A stretch of DNA of 64,000 nucleotides, from NCBI GenBank assembly GCA_006503475.1, contig RSEH01000218.1, forward strand, positions 19,222-83,221, written 5' to 3'. The notes under the pieces are model-generated. The model made no database searches. It worked only from the letters and a program-made list of their open reading frames with translations, and was not told the origin of the DNA. Below, one piece after another: positions 20,103 to 30,232 of this stretch. A program made the position numbers and the translations under genes. This DNA comes from Stentor roeselii (taxonomy: Eukaryota; Ciliophora; Heterotrichea; Heterotrichida; Stentoridae). Within the stretch, counting starts at the first letter, position 1, and every line of letters begins with the position of its first letter.

Positions 20103-20561
20103 CTAATTAGTCATCTCGTTTCTTATCTCTGACAACCTCTGTTGTTTCAATGAAATCTCAACTGATGACTCGAGCCAAATAGATAAACGATGCAAGAATC
20201 TAGAAACGTTCTTTGCACTTTCAGTTAAGCCAGGGTGAGAATCGTATATTCTCTTGATATCTTCCACTTGAGAAACTCCTAATGGCTGGAGTTCGAAGTC
20301 TCTATTCAAGAGAGATGATAAGAATTGATTTGGATCACTCAGATTTCTTCTGATTAAATCCCAAGTATTGATACTTCTGTCATTGTTGACTGCGACAAAC
20401 ACAGCTGGTAGAATAAGAAGTACATCATCAGGAGGCCTAGAAAAAAATATAACTTCACAAATTTCATTCTTTTTAATACTGAAAAGTGACTTATTTGCTT
20501 TATTTCTAAGGTTTTGAATATCATTTTCGAGAGTCTGCTCCTCGAGTCTTGAAATTTCCAT
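20103..20561 (-). CDS. stand-alone dynein-stalk microtubule-binding-domain-like protein
   Basis: A 152-residue member with the clearest dynein likeness. A helix at residues 6-26 leads into SLFSIKKNEICEV (25-37), then RPP (42-44), W67 in TWDLIRRNL, FLSSL (80-84), IYDSHP (105-110), a NVSR segment near 118-121, W129 and ISLKQQ. Dynein 1 has the same series: SIKK...EV, NPP, DWKQIR, NF, YMSNP, NRAS, KW, and then CC2. No intron, membrane segment or signal peptide. It is separated by 627 and 958 bp of AT-rich DNA from its neighbours. Function is inferred. Confidence 0.85.
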   Translation of the reverse strand: MEISRLEEQTLENDIQNLRNKANKSLFSIKKNEICEVIFFSRPPDDVLLILPAVFVAVNNDRSINTWDLIRRNLSDPNQFLSSLLNRDFELQPLGVSQVEDIKRIYDSHPGLTESAKNVSRFLHRLSIWLESSVEISLKQQRLSEIRNEMTN

Positions 20562-21519
20562 TATATGATAAAGACAAGATGGAAAATGCTATGTGAACCT
20601 TCTGCAGTTTTAATATGTTAATAGTGGCTTGGAAACTAATTCGCTTACGTTATTATTTATATTTTAGCAATAAATTAACTTAATTAGTTTATAAGAGCAA
20701 ATTATGAAAGGTGAATTAGCTGAAATTATATTTCTTGAATAATTATTCTTCGAGTTTATTTGTATAAAATTTATACTTATAAAGCAACATTCATCTATCA
20801 TTAATTCACTGCACCTTTGATATCTAAAAGTTTCGAAATTGAGTTTTTTATTGAATAATTATATAAAGACTTACGCTTTATATTAAGTTTAACATATATA
20901 TTATCGAGTCCATATTACATATAACAAGCCTAGCGCTAAAAACAACATTAAAAAAATAATTATCGAGAATTGATTGAATTTTTTTCGGTATTTCTAAATC
21001 TTTAAACAAATACATCACATCATATTGGCTTGCCATATATATCATATATACTTAGATTTTTTAAGAAATGCCTTAGCTTAATTGATTCATTATTTAGCTT
21101 TAATCCCAAAGATATTCAGCAAAATAATCAGAGTATTTCGAAATCATCTCTGTTTTTACTCTAAGATATTTTGTGTAAAAAAATATCAATAAGTGCAAAT
21201 ATATGTTCTTAAGCTCATGAAATAAAAAGTAATTGAAATGATGAAAACTTAGATTTCAAGCTAAACCTAATAAGTATATATTCTTTTGTGTCCTACAAAA
21301 TTTGATAATAAAATCTGCTTTTTTTAGAATTATAAGCCTTCCATATTCTTCTCCTTATTCGACTTTCTAAGATTTTACCTTGAAAAATACTATTCTACTG
21401 CAAGATATTATCCATCAAGAATTATCTACTTAATAAAATGTATTATATTGTGTGATGTACTATTTCTGTTGATAATTTCTTTATAATTTATATCTATCTA
21501 TATACTCAATAATTAATCT
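20562..21519. other. AT-rich intergenic between tandem stalk-head genes
   Basis: About 958 bp of AT-rich DNA. I find no open frame of useful length. Decayed copies of the neighbouring gene family could be here but I could not recognise one. Confidence 0.55.
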
Positions 21520-21975
21520 TTAATATCTTAATCTTCTCCTAATTTCTAATAACTCCTGTTGTTTAAGGGATATCCTAGTTGATGACTCGAGCCAAGAAGC
21601 TAAATGATGAACAACAGTTGAAAATCTTCTTGAATTTTCAGTCAAATTAGGTTGAGATTCAAATAATTTATTGAGCTCCTCGATCTGGGAAGCCAAAAGA
21701 GGCTCAGCTGCGAAATCTCTATTAAAAAGTGACTCTATAAATTGATCTGTGTATCTTAGTTTCCCCCTTATTTGATCCCAAGAGATTTCCCTCACGTTAT
21801 TCACTGCGAATAGCACATTTGATAAAATAATTTGAATTATTTCAACTGGTTGAGCAAGTGCTCTTAGTTCATGCAAGTCATTTTTCCGAATACTGTTGAG
21901 TGATTGGCCTGCTTTTATTTTTAGGTTTTGAATTTCGTTTTCTATTATCTGCACCTCGTTCAGCGAATTTTCCAT
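21520..21975 (-). CDS. stand-alone dynein-stalk microtubule-binding-domain-like protein
   Basis: A 151-residue member. Residues 7-28 form the entering helix, followed by SIRKNDLHELR (28-38). The PP motif is reduced to QPV (42-44), then W66 in SWDQIRGKL, QFIESL (78-83), LFESQPNL (104-111), W128 and ISLKQQ. Compared with the 20103 copy it shares NRDF, SSxxISLKQQ and the AVNN loop. It keeps the two tryptophans but loses the second proline, which in dyneins shapes the start of the microtubule-binding head. Otherwise complete and without intron. Confidence 0.8.
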   Translation of the reverse strand: MENSLNEVQIIENEIQNLKIKAGQSLNSIRKNDLHELRALAQPVEIIQIILSNVLFAVNNVREISWDQIRGKLRYTDQFIESLFNRDFAAEPLLASQIEELNKLFESQPNLTENSRRFSTVVHHLASWLESSTRISLKQQELLEIRRRLRY

Positions 21976-22309
21976 GATTTTATTATATACTATTCACATC
22001 TATTTATATTATCTTAGTAAATCAAAGGTTTTTTTCTGAAATTTTTCAAGTTTATCGTTTTTAATATAAATCTCTTGCTAGATACTTAAAAATAACAAAA
22101 ACATGAAATAATTGAAAGATTTTACTTAATTTGATGAGGATAGTTCAAGTTTGTCAATTTTAGTTATTCGAATCTGGTGGATATTGAGTTGAAAATTAAG
22201 AGTGGTTATGGAATAATTTTACTAAAATCACTAAATCGTTTACAATTTGATCCCTGATTCAATTCTTTGCTTCATTTTAATAGCAATCAAAAGGCCTAAG
22301 GAATTAATT

Positions 22310-22456
22310 TCAAGTCTTCAAGAGTTTAAATAATGCTGAGATTTCTCTTATATCTCTCGATGTCATATTCAGAACTTGAATTACAACATGAGATACCGAT
22401 TGTAAAACTTTAACATTTTCTTCTTCCTTTCTCAGATTTCTTTCAAATCTGTGTGA
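22310..22456 (-). pseudogene. relic of a dynein-stalk-head-like gene (N-terminal part)
   Basis: A 48-codon open stretch with no usable ATG, preceded by in-frame stops and ended by TGA. Its translation has the family's entering helix and then IQVLNMTSRDIREIS, which lines up with IQALGSINARDINEIR of the 18993 protein. It stops before the PP motif, and nothing resembling the rest of the domain follows in 21976-22309. I read it as a decayed fifth copy at the upstream end of the tandem cluster. Confidence 0.5.
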
Positions 22457-22645
22457 TTATATTTAAATAATCAATAATTCTTTCATAAAATTACCTAAAA
22501 TATTCTACAGCCTTAAAACGATAACCAAACAAAAATTCTTCTCCCAGAAAAATCAACTAAACCTAAAAATCCAAAAAACCATTCACCATATCTTCCTGCT
22601 AAAAAATCCTCTAAATCTGCAAGAAACAAACAAAAATGCTAATAA

Positions 22646-23716
22646 ATGAAAGTGTTTATTTTGTTTTTAGTGTGCATCTTCGCACACACAACTAAACAGC
22701 ATCATAAACACGATAACGGGCATCATCACATGCACGACCACCTCCACGACGATCATTCCCACGACCACAGCGACGAGGGTTTTTCTCCAGAGCCTTCTCT
22801 GCACGATCATCATCACCACGATCATTTCTCGTCTTTAACCTCAGCGAACTCTCCTCTAAGGCCTTACATCCAGTGGTTAACATCACTAATCTCATCGAGC
22901 GGTCCTCTGTCATCAGCAGTGGCTTCATCAATCCTGACAACAGGAGCTTCGTTCATTATTTTTATCTTCATCTGGTTCATCCAAAAGTTTCAAGTCCTCA
23001 CAGACGACCTGCTAAGTTCCTTGACGAGTTTCGCAAGCGGAGCTCTTTTAGGAGACGTTTTTTTGCATTTGATGCATGAAATTCCACATTCGACCTTTTC
23101 AAACCTGCTGATTCTTGGAGGAATTTTGATTTTCTTTGTACTTGATCGAGTGCTTTCACATAACCATTCTAGTAAAAAGATAGAAAATGAGAAAGAAAAG
23201 AAAGAACTAGGAAAAAAAGGGAAAAATACTCAAAATTTGAGAAAAGAGGAAAAAAATGAAGTTGAGATTAAATCGCATCATGAAGAAAGTGCTTTGTTGT
23301 TGTTAATGGCTGACTTTCTTCATAATGCGACTGATGGAATGGCGATTGGCGCAAGTTACGCGATTAATCCGACACTGGGAATTAGTACAACTATCGCGAT
23401 TTTTTTGCATGAAATCGCGCATGAAGTAGGAGATTTCATCGCTTTTTTGAAGTTTGGGGTCAGTCTTACCCGAGCCTTGTGCATGAATTTGCTGACGGGT
23501 CTTGGGTCGTTGATTGGGACTCTTATTTCTCTTTATTATGGCTCGACTGATACCTTGACTCGTATTGTCTTGCCAATCATCGCAGGAAACTTTTTGTATG
23601 TTTCAATGATTTCCATGCTGGCTCCCATGAAGAAACAGAAAAAATCTCTTATTATCTGGGAAGTTTTTTTCTTTTGTAGTGGGGTAGGGCTTATGGTAAT
23701 GATTGAGGAGCTTTAG
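22646..23716 (+). CDS. ZIP (SLC39) family zinc transporter
   Basis: A 356-residue membrane protein. A signal-like hydrophobic start is followed by a His/Asp-rich luminal loop (about residues 17-60, metal-binding in type). TM segments follow from about residue 80. TM4-TM5 carry the zinc-site motifs DFLHNATDGMAIGAS (near 225) and HEIAHEVGDF (near 255), the signature of LIV-1/KE4-type ZIPs. A charged His/Lys loop (about 170-215) separates TM3 from TM4, as in the family. It resembles SLC39A7/A13, which move zinc from ER or Golgi to cytosol. The substrate is inferred. Confidence 0.95.
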   Translation: MKVFILFLVCIFAHTTKQHHKHDNGHHHMHDHLHDDHSHDHSDEGFSPEPSLHDHHHHDHFSSLTSANSPLRPYIQWLTSLISSSGPLSSAVASSILTTGASFIIFIFIWFIQKFQVLTDDLLSSLTSFASGALLGDVFLHLMHEIPHSTFSNLLILGGILIFFVLDRVLSHNHSSKKIENEKEKKELGKKGKNTQNLRKEEKNEVEIKSHHEESALLLLMADFLHNATDGMAIGASYAINPTLGISTTIAIFLHEIAHEVGDFIAFLKFGVSLTRALCMNLLTGLGSLIGTLISLYYGSTDTLTRIVLPIIAGNFLYVSMISMLAPMKKQKKSLIIWEVFFFCSGVGLMVMIEEL

Positions 23717-23800
23717 TTTAGATTAACTCTTTTTTCAATGTTGATTAAATTGTTCGATTATCATGAAATTTTTTGAAGGATTTTTTAGAGTTTAAGTGAA

Positions 23801-23950
23801 ATGAAAGTCAGACTGGATGATTACGATTTGAAAAAAGAAAAATTATCAGAGATTGATGAGGAGAAAGAAAAATTGTTAGGAGGTAAGCGTCGTTGCTTCG
23901 GTCAACACCCTAAACGTGATAAAAAAGATGGTTTTAGAGAAATAATGTGA
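23801..23950 (+). CDS. short charged ORF, 49 aa
   Basis: ATG to TGA, 49 codons, Lys/Glu/Asp-rich first half and a basic end. It lies alone between the ZIP gene and the next candidate. No family recognised. It might be an exon of the candidate at 23962, but I find no 15-16 nt intron joining them. Could be chance. Confidence 0.3.
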   Translation: MKVRLDDYDLKKEKLSEIDEEKEKLLGGKRRCFGQHPKRDKKDGFREIM

Positions 23951-23961
23951 TTTGTAAGATC

Positions 23962-24219
23962 ATGGAAATTGCACCAGATATTCTGTATTCGCAGATTGAG
24001 AAGCGCTGTAAGGGTTATTCGAGATTTTAAAGTAAGAATCTTGAAAGTTCTGTTGGTGCAGATCTGTCTTTTCATTTAGCGAAATTTTTGAATCAAGACC
24101 AGATGATCGCTTATGTATTTCTTCATAAAAAATTATTAAAATCAAATACCTTAATCTCGAATCATGAAAATAAGGATTTGCCTACATCCAGACCTGAAGC
24201 CTTACTTCTCGAGTTCTAA
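23962..24219 (+). CDS. candidate small gene, 69 aa, with three 16-nt introns
   Basis: The frame from ATG at 23962 meets TAA after 22 codons, while the same frame is open again for about 60 codons further on. Removing three 16-nt GT...AG segments (23985-24000, 24008-24023, 24032-24047) joins exons of 23, 7, 8 and 172 nt into one open frame ending TAA at 24217. No subset of these three introns gives an open frame. The product begins MEIAPDIL and is helical. The introns end GAG or AAG and do not share the A10/TAG pattern of the secure introns, so a broken gene is an equal alternative. Confidence 0.33.
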
Positions 24220-24650
24220 GGTTTCATGTCCAACTTTACAACATGAGCAGCGGTATTACCATTAAAATGCGTGGTTTATGAATGGCTTCACTCTTCCAAA
24301 TATTCAACCCACTCACATACATAGACTTCACAAAAAAGGCCTTCATAAAACTTTACCCTGATATTCCATCGGCGACTAAAGGTACATAAACATCATTCTT
24401 CATTATTTCATCCATATCACCCTTCACTCAAGCCTTTTAAAAAATTATTCTAAAAATACCTCCATTTGGTGAACTTGAATCAAGTCATTGCCCTGAACTA
24501 CTAAAAACCATCATATCAACCGTTCCAGAAAATCATAAAAACCTTAAATCACAACTAAAAAATAAAAAATTCATTGAAAGCCCTTCAAATTCAACCCATA
24601 AAAACTTACACCCTCTCTCAAGTCCCAGCAAAACCTCTGTAATATTAAAT
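24220..24650. other. A/C-rich leader with open but unstarted frame
   Basis: About 430 bp with no secure gene. The frame of the next gene is open upstream from 24441 without an ATG, and a 35-codon ATG frame (24282-24389) lies in the same register, cut off by TAA at 24387 and 24438. No 15-16 nt intron removes both stops. Either the 5' end of the next gene is unresolved, or this is its G-poor leader. Confidence 0.5.
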
Positions 24651-25439
24651 ATGCAACTCAAACACTTCAGATCTGCTCATTACTCAACCCCCGGAGAAGG
24701 TCCAGCCTACCAAAAAATCATTCAAGACCTTCAAGAAAAAATAGAAAAACGCTCCAAGTCTTCCCTTCACGACTCTTACTTCATGTTTCCATCAAAGCTT
24801 CCCTACGATAAAGGAAAATACGCCGAAGAGCTAAAAAGACAAATCACTGAAAAACAACTCTTAAAACAACGTGAAAAAAACGAGAAGTCATCACCAGCAA
24901 TATCATCAAACTTTAACGGATACCCAAACCTGCCCCATACCCCAGACGACTTAAAACGATTCAACCGACGTACACGAATGAAACAAGTAAAAGAAGACCT
25001 CGACAAACAAATCATCACAAAAAGTCTCGAACTTAAAAATTGGACTAAAAAAGATGAAGACCTGGAAAAAAAAATCAGTGAAGAAAATTTTCAAAAGTTT
25101 TCTCAAGAAATGCTTTCAAAGCATAACCAAAAAAAAACTCAGAAAGAAATTTTAACTGAGTCCTGGAAACTCGCGATTCAAACAAACGAACTCCGAAAAC
25201 AACTGGAAAAAGTAAAACCAAGTCAACCTGTTAATTTTTCTGAAAATCATGAAGGACTTGAAGAACGTCGAAAGCGCATCAGCAGGTCGAAAGAATTAAT
25301 AAAGCATCGAGTGATCCAGTTAAAAAAAGACCTTGACGCTCGATTGCGGCGTAGTTTCGAGTTAAAAATCGGAAAAATAATAAAATCAAGTCGTTGCGAG
25401 TCACGAAATTTTTCCTTATCCCAAAAAAAAAGCTATTGA
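24651..25439 (+). CDS. coiled-coil, basic protein, 262 aa (start uncertain)
   Basis: A Lys/Glu/Gln-rich helical protein. Around residues 55-75 it has YAEELKRQITEKQLLK, a motif type common in ciliary and centrosomal coiled-coil proteins such as CCDC66 and CSPP1. The C-terminus (about 205-262) is strongly basic. No membrane segment. I chose the first ATG, but the frame remains open for 70 codons upstream, so the true start or a first exon may lie further 5'. Stop is TGA, 39 bp from the convergent gene's stop. Confidence 0.75.
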   Translation: MQLKHFRSAHYSTPGEGPAYQKIIQDLQEKIEKRSKSSLHDSYFMFPSKLPYDKGKYAEELKRQITEKQLLKQREKNEKSSPAISSNFNGYPNLPHTPDDLKRFNRRTRMKQVKEDLDKQIITKSLELKNWTKKDEDLEKKISEENFQKFSQEMLSKHNQKKTQKEILTESWKLAIQTNELRKQLEKVKPSQPVNFSENHEGLEERRKRISRSKELIKHRVIQLKKDLDARLRRSFELKIGKIIKSSRCESRNFSLSQKKSY

Positions 25440-25478
25440 TATTTAAACGAGTTATCCTTCTAAATAGGATTAATCTAT

Positions 25479-25943
25479 CTAAAGTACTCGCTTGGACACC
25501 CTGTTGACAGGCCAAACTCCTTGTTCAATAGTATTTTGATCAAGAGTAGAATAATAAATGAACCAAGTGAAAGCAAATTCATAAGCCAAGAAGAAAGTCC
25601 AGAATCTAACTTTATGCTGCATTGGGTAGCTTCGATAAGGAATTCCTTGAGGACAGTGCTTTACGTAGGTGTTGTTGCACAGCCAGAAACTAAACGGCGA
25701 GATCAGCGCAGCGATTGCGAACATTTTCCTCTTTTTTTGAGCTTCGAATTGTACACTTTTGTGATACATGTCCACTTGCAACCGACGTGTCGGGTCCGGG
25801 TGAAAAGAAGAGTCTTTATACGACTGGTCTCTGAACTCCTTTTCAAGTTTATCTAAATAAGCCAGCTCCTCAGCACGACTTGGCAACGGAGGGACTTCCG
25901 AGTGATCCTCAGGTGCGATGACTCTTGTCCATTTGCTATCCAT
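25479..25943 (-). CDS. small two-TM membrane protein, 154 aa
   Basis: Residues 1-70 are hydrophilic and Pro/Glu/Asp-rich. Two hydrophobic helices follow at about residues 74-97 and 112-133, with a short Cys/Pro-containing loop between them. It ends in a basic tail. The form would suit a small subunit of a mitochondrial or ER complex, but I do not recognise a family and this is a guess from shape. It begins 45 bp from the stop of the SAHH gene on the same strand. Confidence 0.7.
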   Translation of the reverse strand: MDSKWTRVIAPEDHSEVPPLPSRAEELAYLDKLEKEFRDQSYKDSSFHPDPTRRLQVDMYHKSVQFEAQKKRKMFAIAALISPFSFWLCNNTYVKHCPQGIPYRSYPMQHKVRFWTFFLAYEFAFTWFIYYSTLDQNTIEQGVWPVNRVSKRVL

Positions 25944-25988
25944 ATTTATAAATATGACAGCATCATCTTCCCTTTCTTTATTATCTAC

Positions 25989-27422
<1,434 letters not shown>

Positions 27423-27747
27423 TTATATGGTGACGTAGGACTCGAAGGTAATGGATTTGGTAAGTGAAAATTTTACTGGATTTTAGGGATTATAGAAGAT
27501 TTTTAGATTTTTAGGAAATTTGGAAAGGTTGAGGGATGGAGGAGGTTTATTGGCTTTTTGAATTTCGGAGGTTTTTTGTGGTTTTTTTTTGAAATTCTAG
27601 TGGATTGAAGGATCTTATCAGAAATGATCGTAATTAGGAAATTATTCAACTATTGTCTAGAAACTTGAAAATTTTCACAATGACTAGCAATAATCTTCAC
27701 TATTAGAAACCATATCACAATCTAAACTATTCCAGTAAATTAAGTTT
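27423..27747. other. intergenic leader of AHCY
   Basis: 325 bp. The half next to AHCY is G/T-rich on the plus strand, i.e. A/C-rich on the AHCY sense strand. No gene seen. Confidence 0.6.
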
Positions 27748-30222
27748 TCAAGGTTCTAAAGTTCGATACAACTTATTCACATCAGCATTCATCTTCGTTC
27801 TGCCAAGCTGAAACAACATATGAGAAATATCTTTAAAAATCTCAATCGCCTGGTTAAACTCCTGTAACCTGAAATAACAGACCCCAAGCCAGTACTTCGC
27901 TTTAACTTTATCATCCTCATCCTTCTCAATCCCTTCCTTGCTCCAATAATGGTGAATATTAAGAAAATCCTGTAAAGCCAAAACAGCTTCAGGTAGTCTA
28001 AAGTCATGTTTTACACAAGTTTTTCCGATTTTATACAAAAACAGATAAGAAGTTGTAACAGAAAAGCCGATATTCGCAGAGTCGCCACAAGGAATAGAAG
28101 AAATTCGCGATTTCGGCAGAGGTTCAGGTGCTCGGCTTCCAATTAGTTCAGACTCGGACCTTTCAATTGAAGTGGCTCTTGTAAGGACGTGATTGCTTTC
28201 ACTGTCTTCGTCGTCGTCGATGAAGGCGAGGCTGATGTACTGTTTGGAACAGACAAGTTTTGACCTTTGCATGTGAAAGTCTTGAATGGAACTTGAGAGG
28301 TAACTGTATCTTGTTTCTTTTGAAGTTACTCGATGCACTACTCCTTCCATGTCTTCTTTTGTATGGGATCTTTGAAGCTCCCGCGTGTAGTCTAAACCTG
28401 GAATGAAGGGAATCGGCTGAACTTGAGCGAGACTTTTGAAAATTAGAAGAGATTCTGAGGGACGACCTGATCTTTCGAGACATTTCGCGTAGATCATGTT
28501 TGCTTTCACCCATATTTGAACTGGAACTGTTGGACTTCGGCATCTTTTTACCATTTCTTTTGAGTAGTAGAGCATTGACTGGCCATCATCCAGCTGTTCA
28601 TAAAGTTCAATCAACCTAAAATAAACTTTCATCTTAGCCCTAGTCAAGTTCAACTGAGCCTTGAGTACTTTTTCAGCTTTACTTGGGCGACAATTTCTTC
28701 CAGGTTTCGTCCACATATTCGCTTCACAAATACTTCCTTCAACAACATCAAATTCTGCGATTTGATCCTTTAAACTTTTGCACTGTTCAATATTAAACGG
28801 TGAATTTTCCAGTTCTTTCTCAAAATCTTCAATTCTCATAACATTGGTAATCATTTCATTTAAGACTTTCTGCATTTCATCGATTTTTTTAAGTACTCTT
28901 CTGTCATGTTCAGGTGAAAAACAATGTTTGTCCTGTAGTTTTGCCTCTAACAAAGCGATTCCTTTGCAGGCACTGGAATAGGCCTCGAGTTTTTCATCAG
29001 CTTTTTGATAAGCAAGAGTAAGCCAATAATAAATCTGCCCATGACGCGAGTCTGAACAAGTCTGAAGAGCTTCTTCAAGAGCTCCTATCGCGGAACCTAA
29101 AAAGGCACTTTCATCTGATTTAACGCAAAGACGGCCGTAGTGATAGAGAATGACTGTAAACACTGAATGCTTCGTGTATTCTAGTTGCAGAAGTTCGAGG
29201 CTGTTGTGGATTTTCTTGTTTTTGTATAGAGTTCTTGCATAGTTTAAAGAAATTACTACTGTGTATTCGGATTTCTTGTTTGTTTCTTCTAGGTAGGCTT
29301 TTTCTATTATTTGAAGAGCTGCTTCGAAGTTTTGGATGGTATAATAATAGTAATTCCACAGTTTCAAGTACATCTCAGGACGATAACTGAAAGTCGCGAT
29401 CATTTCCTTTAAAAGCACTTCACCCTTCCACTGATTCCCAACTTTCCTCAGAAAAATTTCACTCCAAGCAAGAGCTCCAAAGTAAAAATCAATATTTTGA
29501 ATCTTTGCAGCGAAATGTTCAGGACACTGAATTTCCTCAGGAAATTTCAGAAGATCCCTAAGCGCCAAATGCATAAGTCCCCAATAAATTTCAACCATGT
29601 AGTGTTTTTCCCTAATCAACTCCTTAAAAATCCTCTGAGCCGGAATGGCTTTTCTCCTCGAGTTGACTTTAAACAAATTCAAAACAGCGAACCAAATCGA
29701 ATATTCAGGACTTTTCATTTCACTTAAAGCGACTTTCACATGTTCCAAGGCAGTGTCGAATTCGCCTTCATAAGCTTGAATCAGTGCAAGTCCGAAGTGC
29801 GCTTCAGGACAATTAGAAATTTGTGAAATCATCTGATTGAAGTCCTGGCTGTACTTCAAAGCTTCAATATCAGGGATCAGGTCTCGTATTCTTTTGCTTC
29901 TAAGAATAAAAAGCTTGAAACAGCCAGAAACAACAGGAGACTCTGAATTCGATGCAGAAGGCGAGATGCGATTTTTCACCTCTTTTTTTTCTATTTGACA
30001 ATTGTTGGCAAAACTTGTGAAATCAAAGCGAATTTCCTTGTTTCGCTTGGAAAAGCGAAGATTGTTCTTAACTCGCATCAAAAAGTCCTCATTGGGACGC
30101 TTTGGAAGGTCGTTTGAAGTATTTAAAGAAGTTTTATTCATATGGTTCATTGATTTAGTATGGAACTTTCTTGCTGAAAATGAGATGATTATTGTTTCTT
30201 GTAGGGTATCTTGGGAAATCAT
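27748..30222 (-). CDS. TPR-repeat protein, 824 aa
   Basis: An all-helical protein with tetratricopeptide-like repeats spread from about residue 105 to the end. The clearest are around 140-170, 295-420, and the last 80 residues (YWLGVCYFRLQEFNQAIEIF). A charged, less ordered middle (about 620-720) contains Ser-rich phosphosite-like stretches. TPRs are protein scaffolds; a relation to TTC7-like proteins is possible but not shown. The start is uncertain: the first ATG lies only 10 bp from the ATG of the divergent gene, and an alternative Met at residue 25 would leave about 80 bp for promoters. Confidence 0.88.
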   Translation of the reverse strand: MISQDTLQETIIISFSARKFHTKSMNHMNKTSLNTSNDLPKRPNEDFLMRVKNNLRFSKRNKEIRFDFTSFANNCQIEKKEVKNRISPSASNSESPVVSGCFKLFILRSKRIRDLIPDIEALKYSQDFNQMISQISNCPEAHFGLALIQAYEGEFDTALEHVKVALSEMKSPEYSIWFAVLNLFKVNSRRKAIPAQRIFKELIREKHYMVEIYWGLMHLALRDLLKFPEEIQCPEHFAAKIQNIDFYFGALAWSEIFLRKVGNQWKGEVLLKEMIATFSYRPEMYLKLWNYYYYTIQNFEAALQIIEKAYLEETNKKSEYTVVISLNYARTLYKNKKIHNSLELLQLEYTKHSVFTVILYHYGRLCVKSDESAFLGSAIGALEEALQTCSDSRHGQIYYWLTLAYQKADEKLEAYSSACKGIALLEAKLQDKHCFSPEHDRRVLKKIDEMQKVLNEMITNVMRIEDFEKELENSPFNIEQCKSLKDQIAEFDVVEGSICEANMWTKPGRNCRPSKAEKVLKAQLNLTRAKMKVYFRLIELYEQLDDGQSMLYYSKEMVKRCRSPTVPVQIWVKANMIYAKCLERSGRPSESLLIFKSLAQVQPIPFIPGLDYTRELQRSHTKEDMEGVVHRVTSKETRYSYLSSSIQDFHMQRSKLVCSKQYISLAFIDDDEDSESNHVLTRATSIERSESELIGSRAPEPLPKSRISSIPCGDSANIGFSVTTSYLFLYKIGKTCVKHDFRLPEAVLALQDFLNIHHYWSKEGIEKDEDDKVKAKYWLGVCYFRLQEFNQAIEIFKDISHMLFQLGRTKMNADVNKLYRTLEP

Positions 30223-30232
30223 TAGATTATAA

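Noticed and set aside
24282-24440. 35-codon ATG frame as first exon of the 24651 gene
   Set aside because: Two in-frame TAA codons separate them, and the only GT...AG candidate (51 nt) leaves the second stop in place.
24474-24484. GT...AG 16-nt segment GTGAACTTGAATCAAG near here as an intron
   Set aside because: It starts GTG, lies in an already open frame, and its removal would shift that frame.
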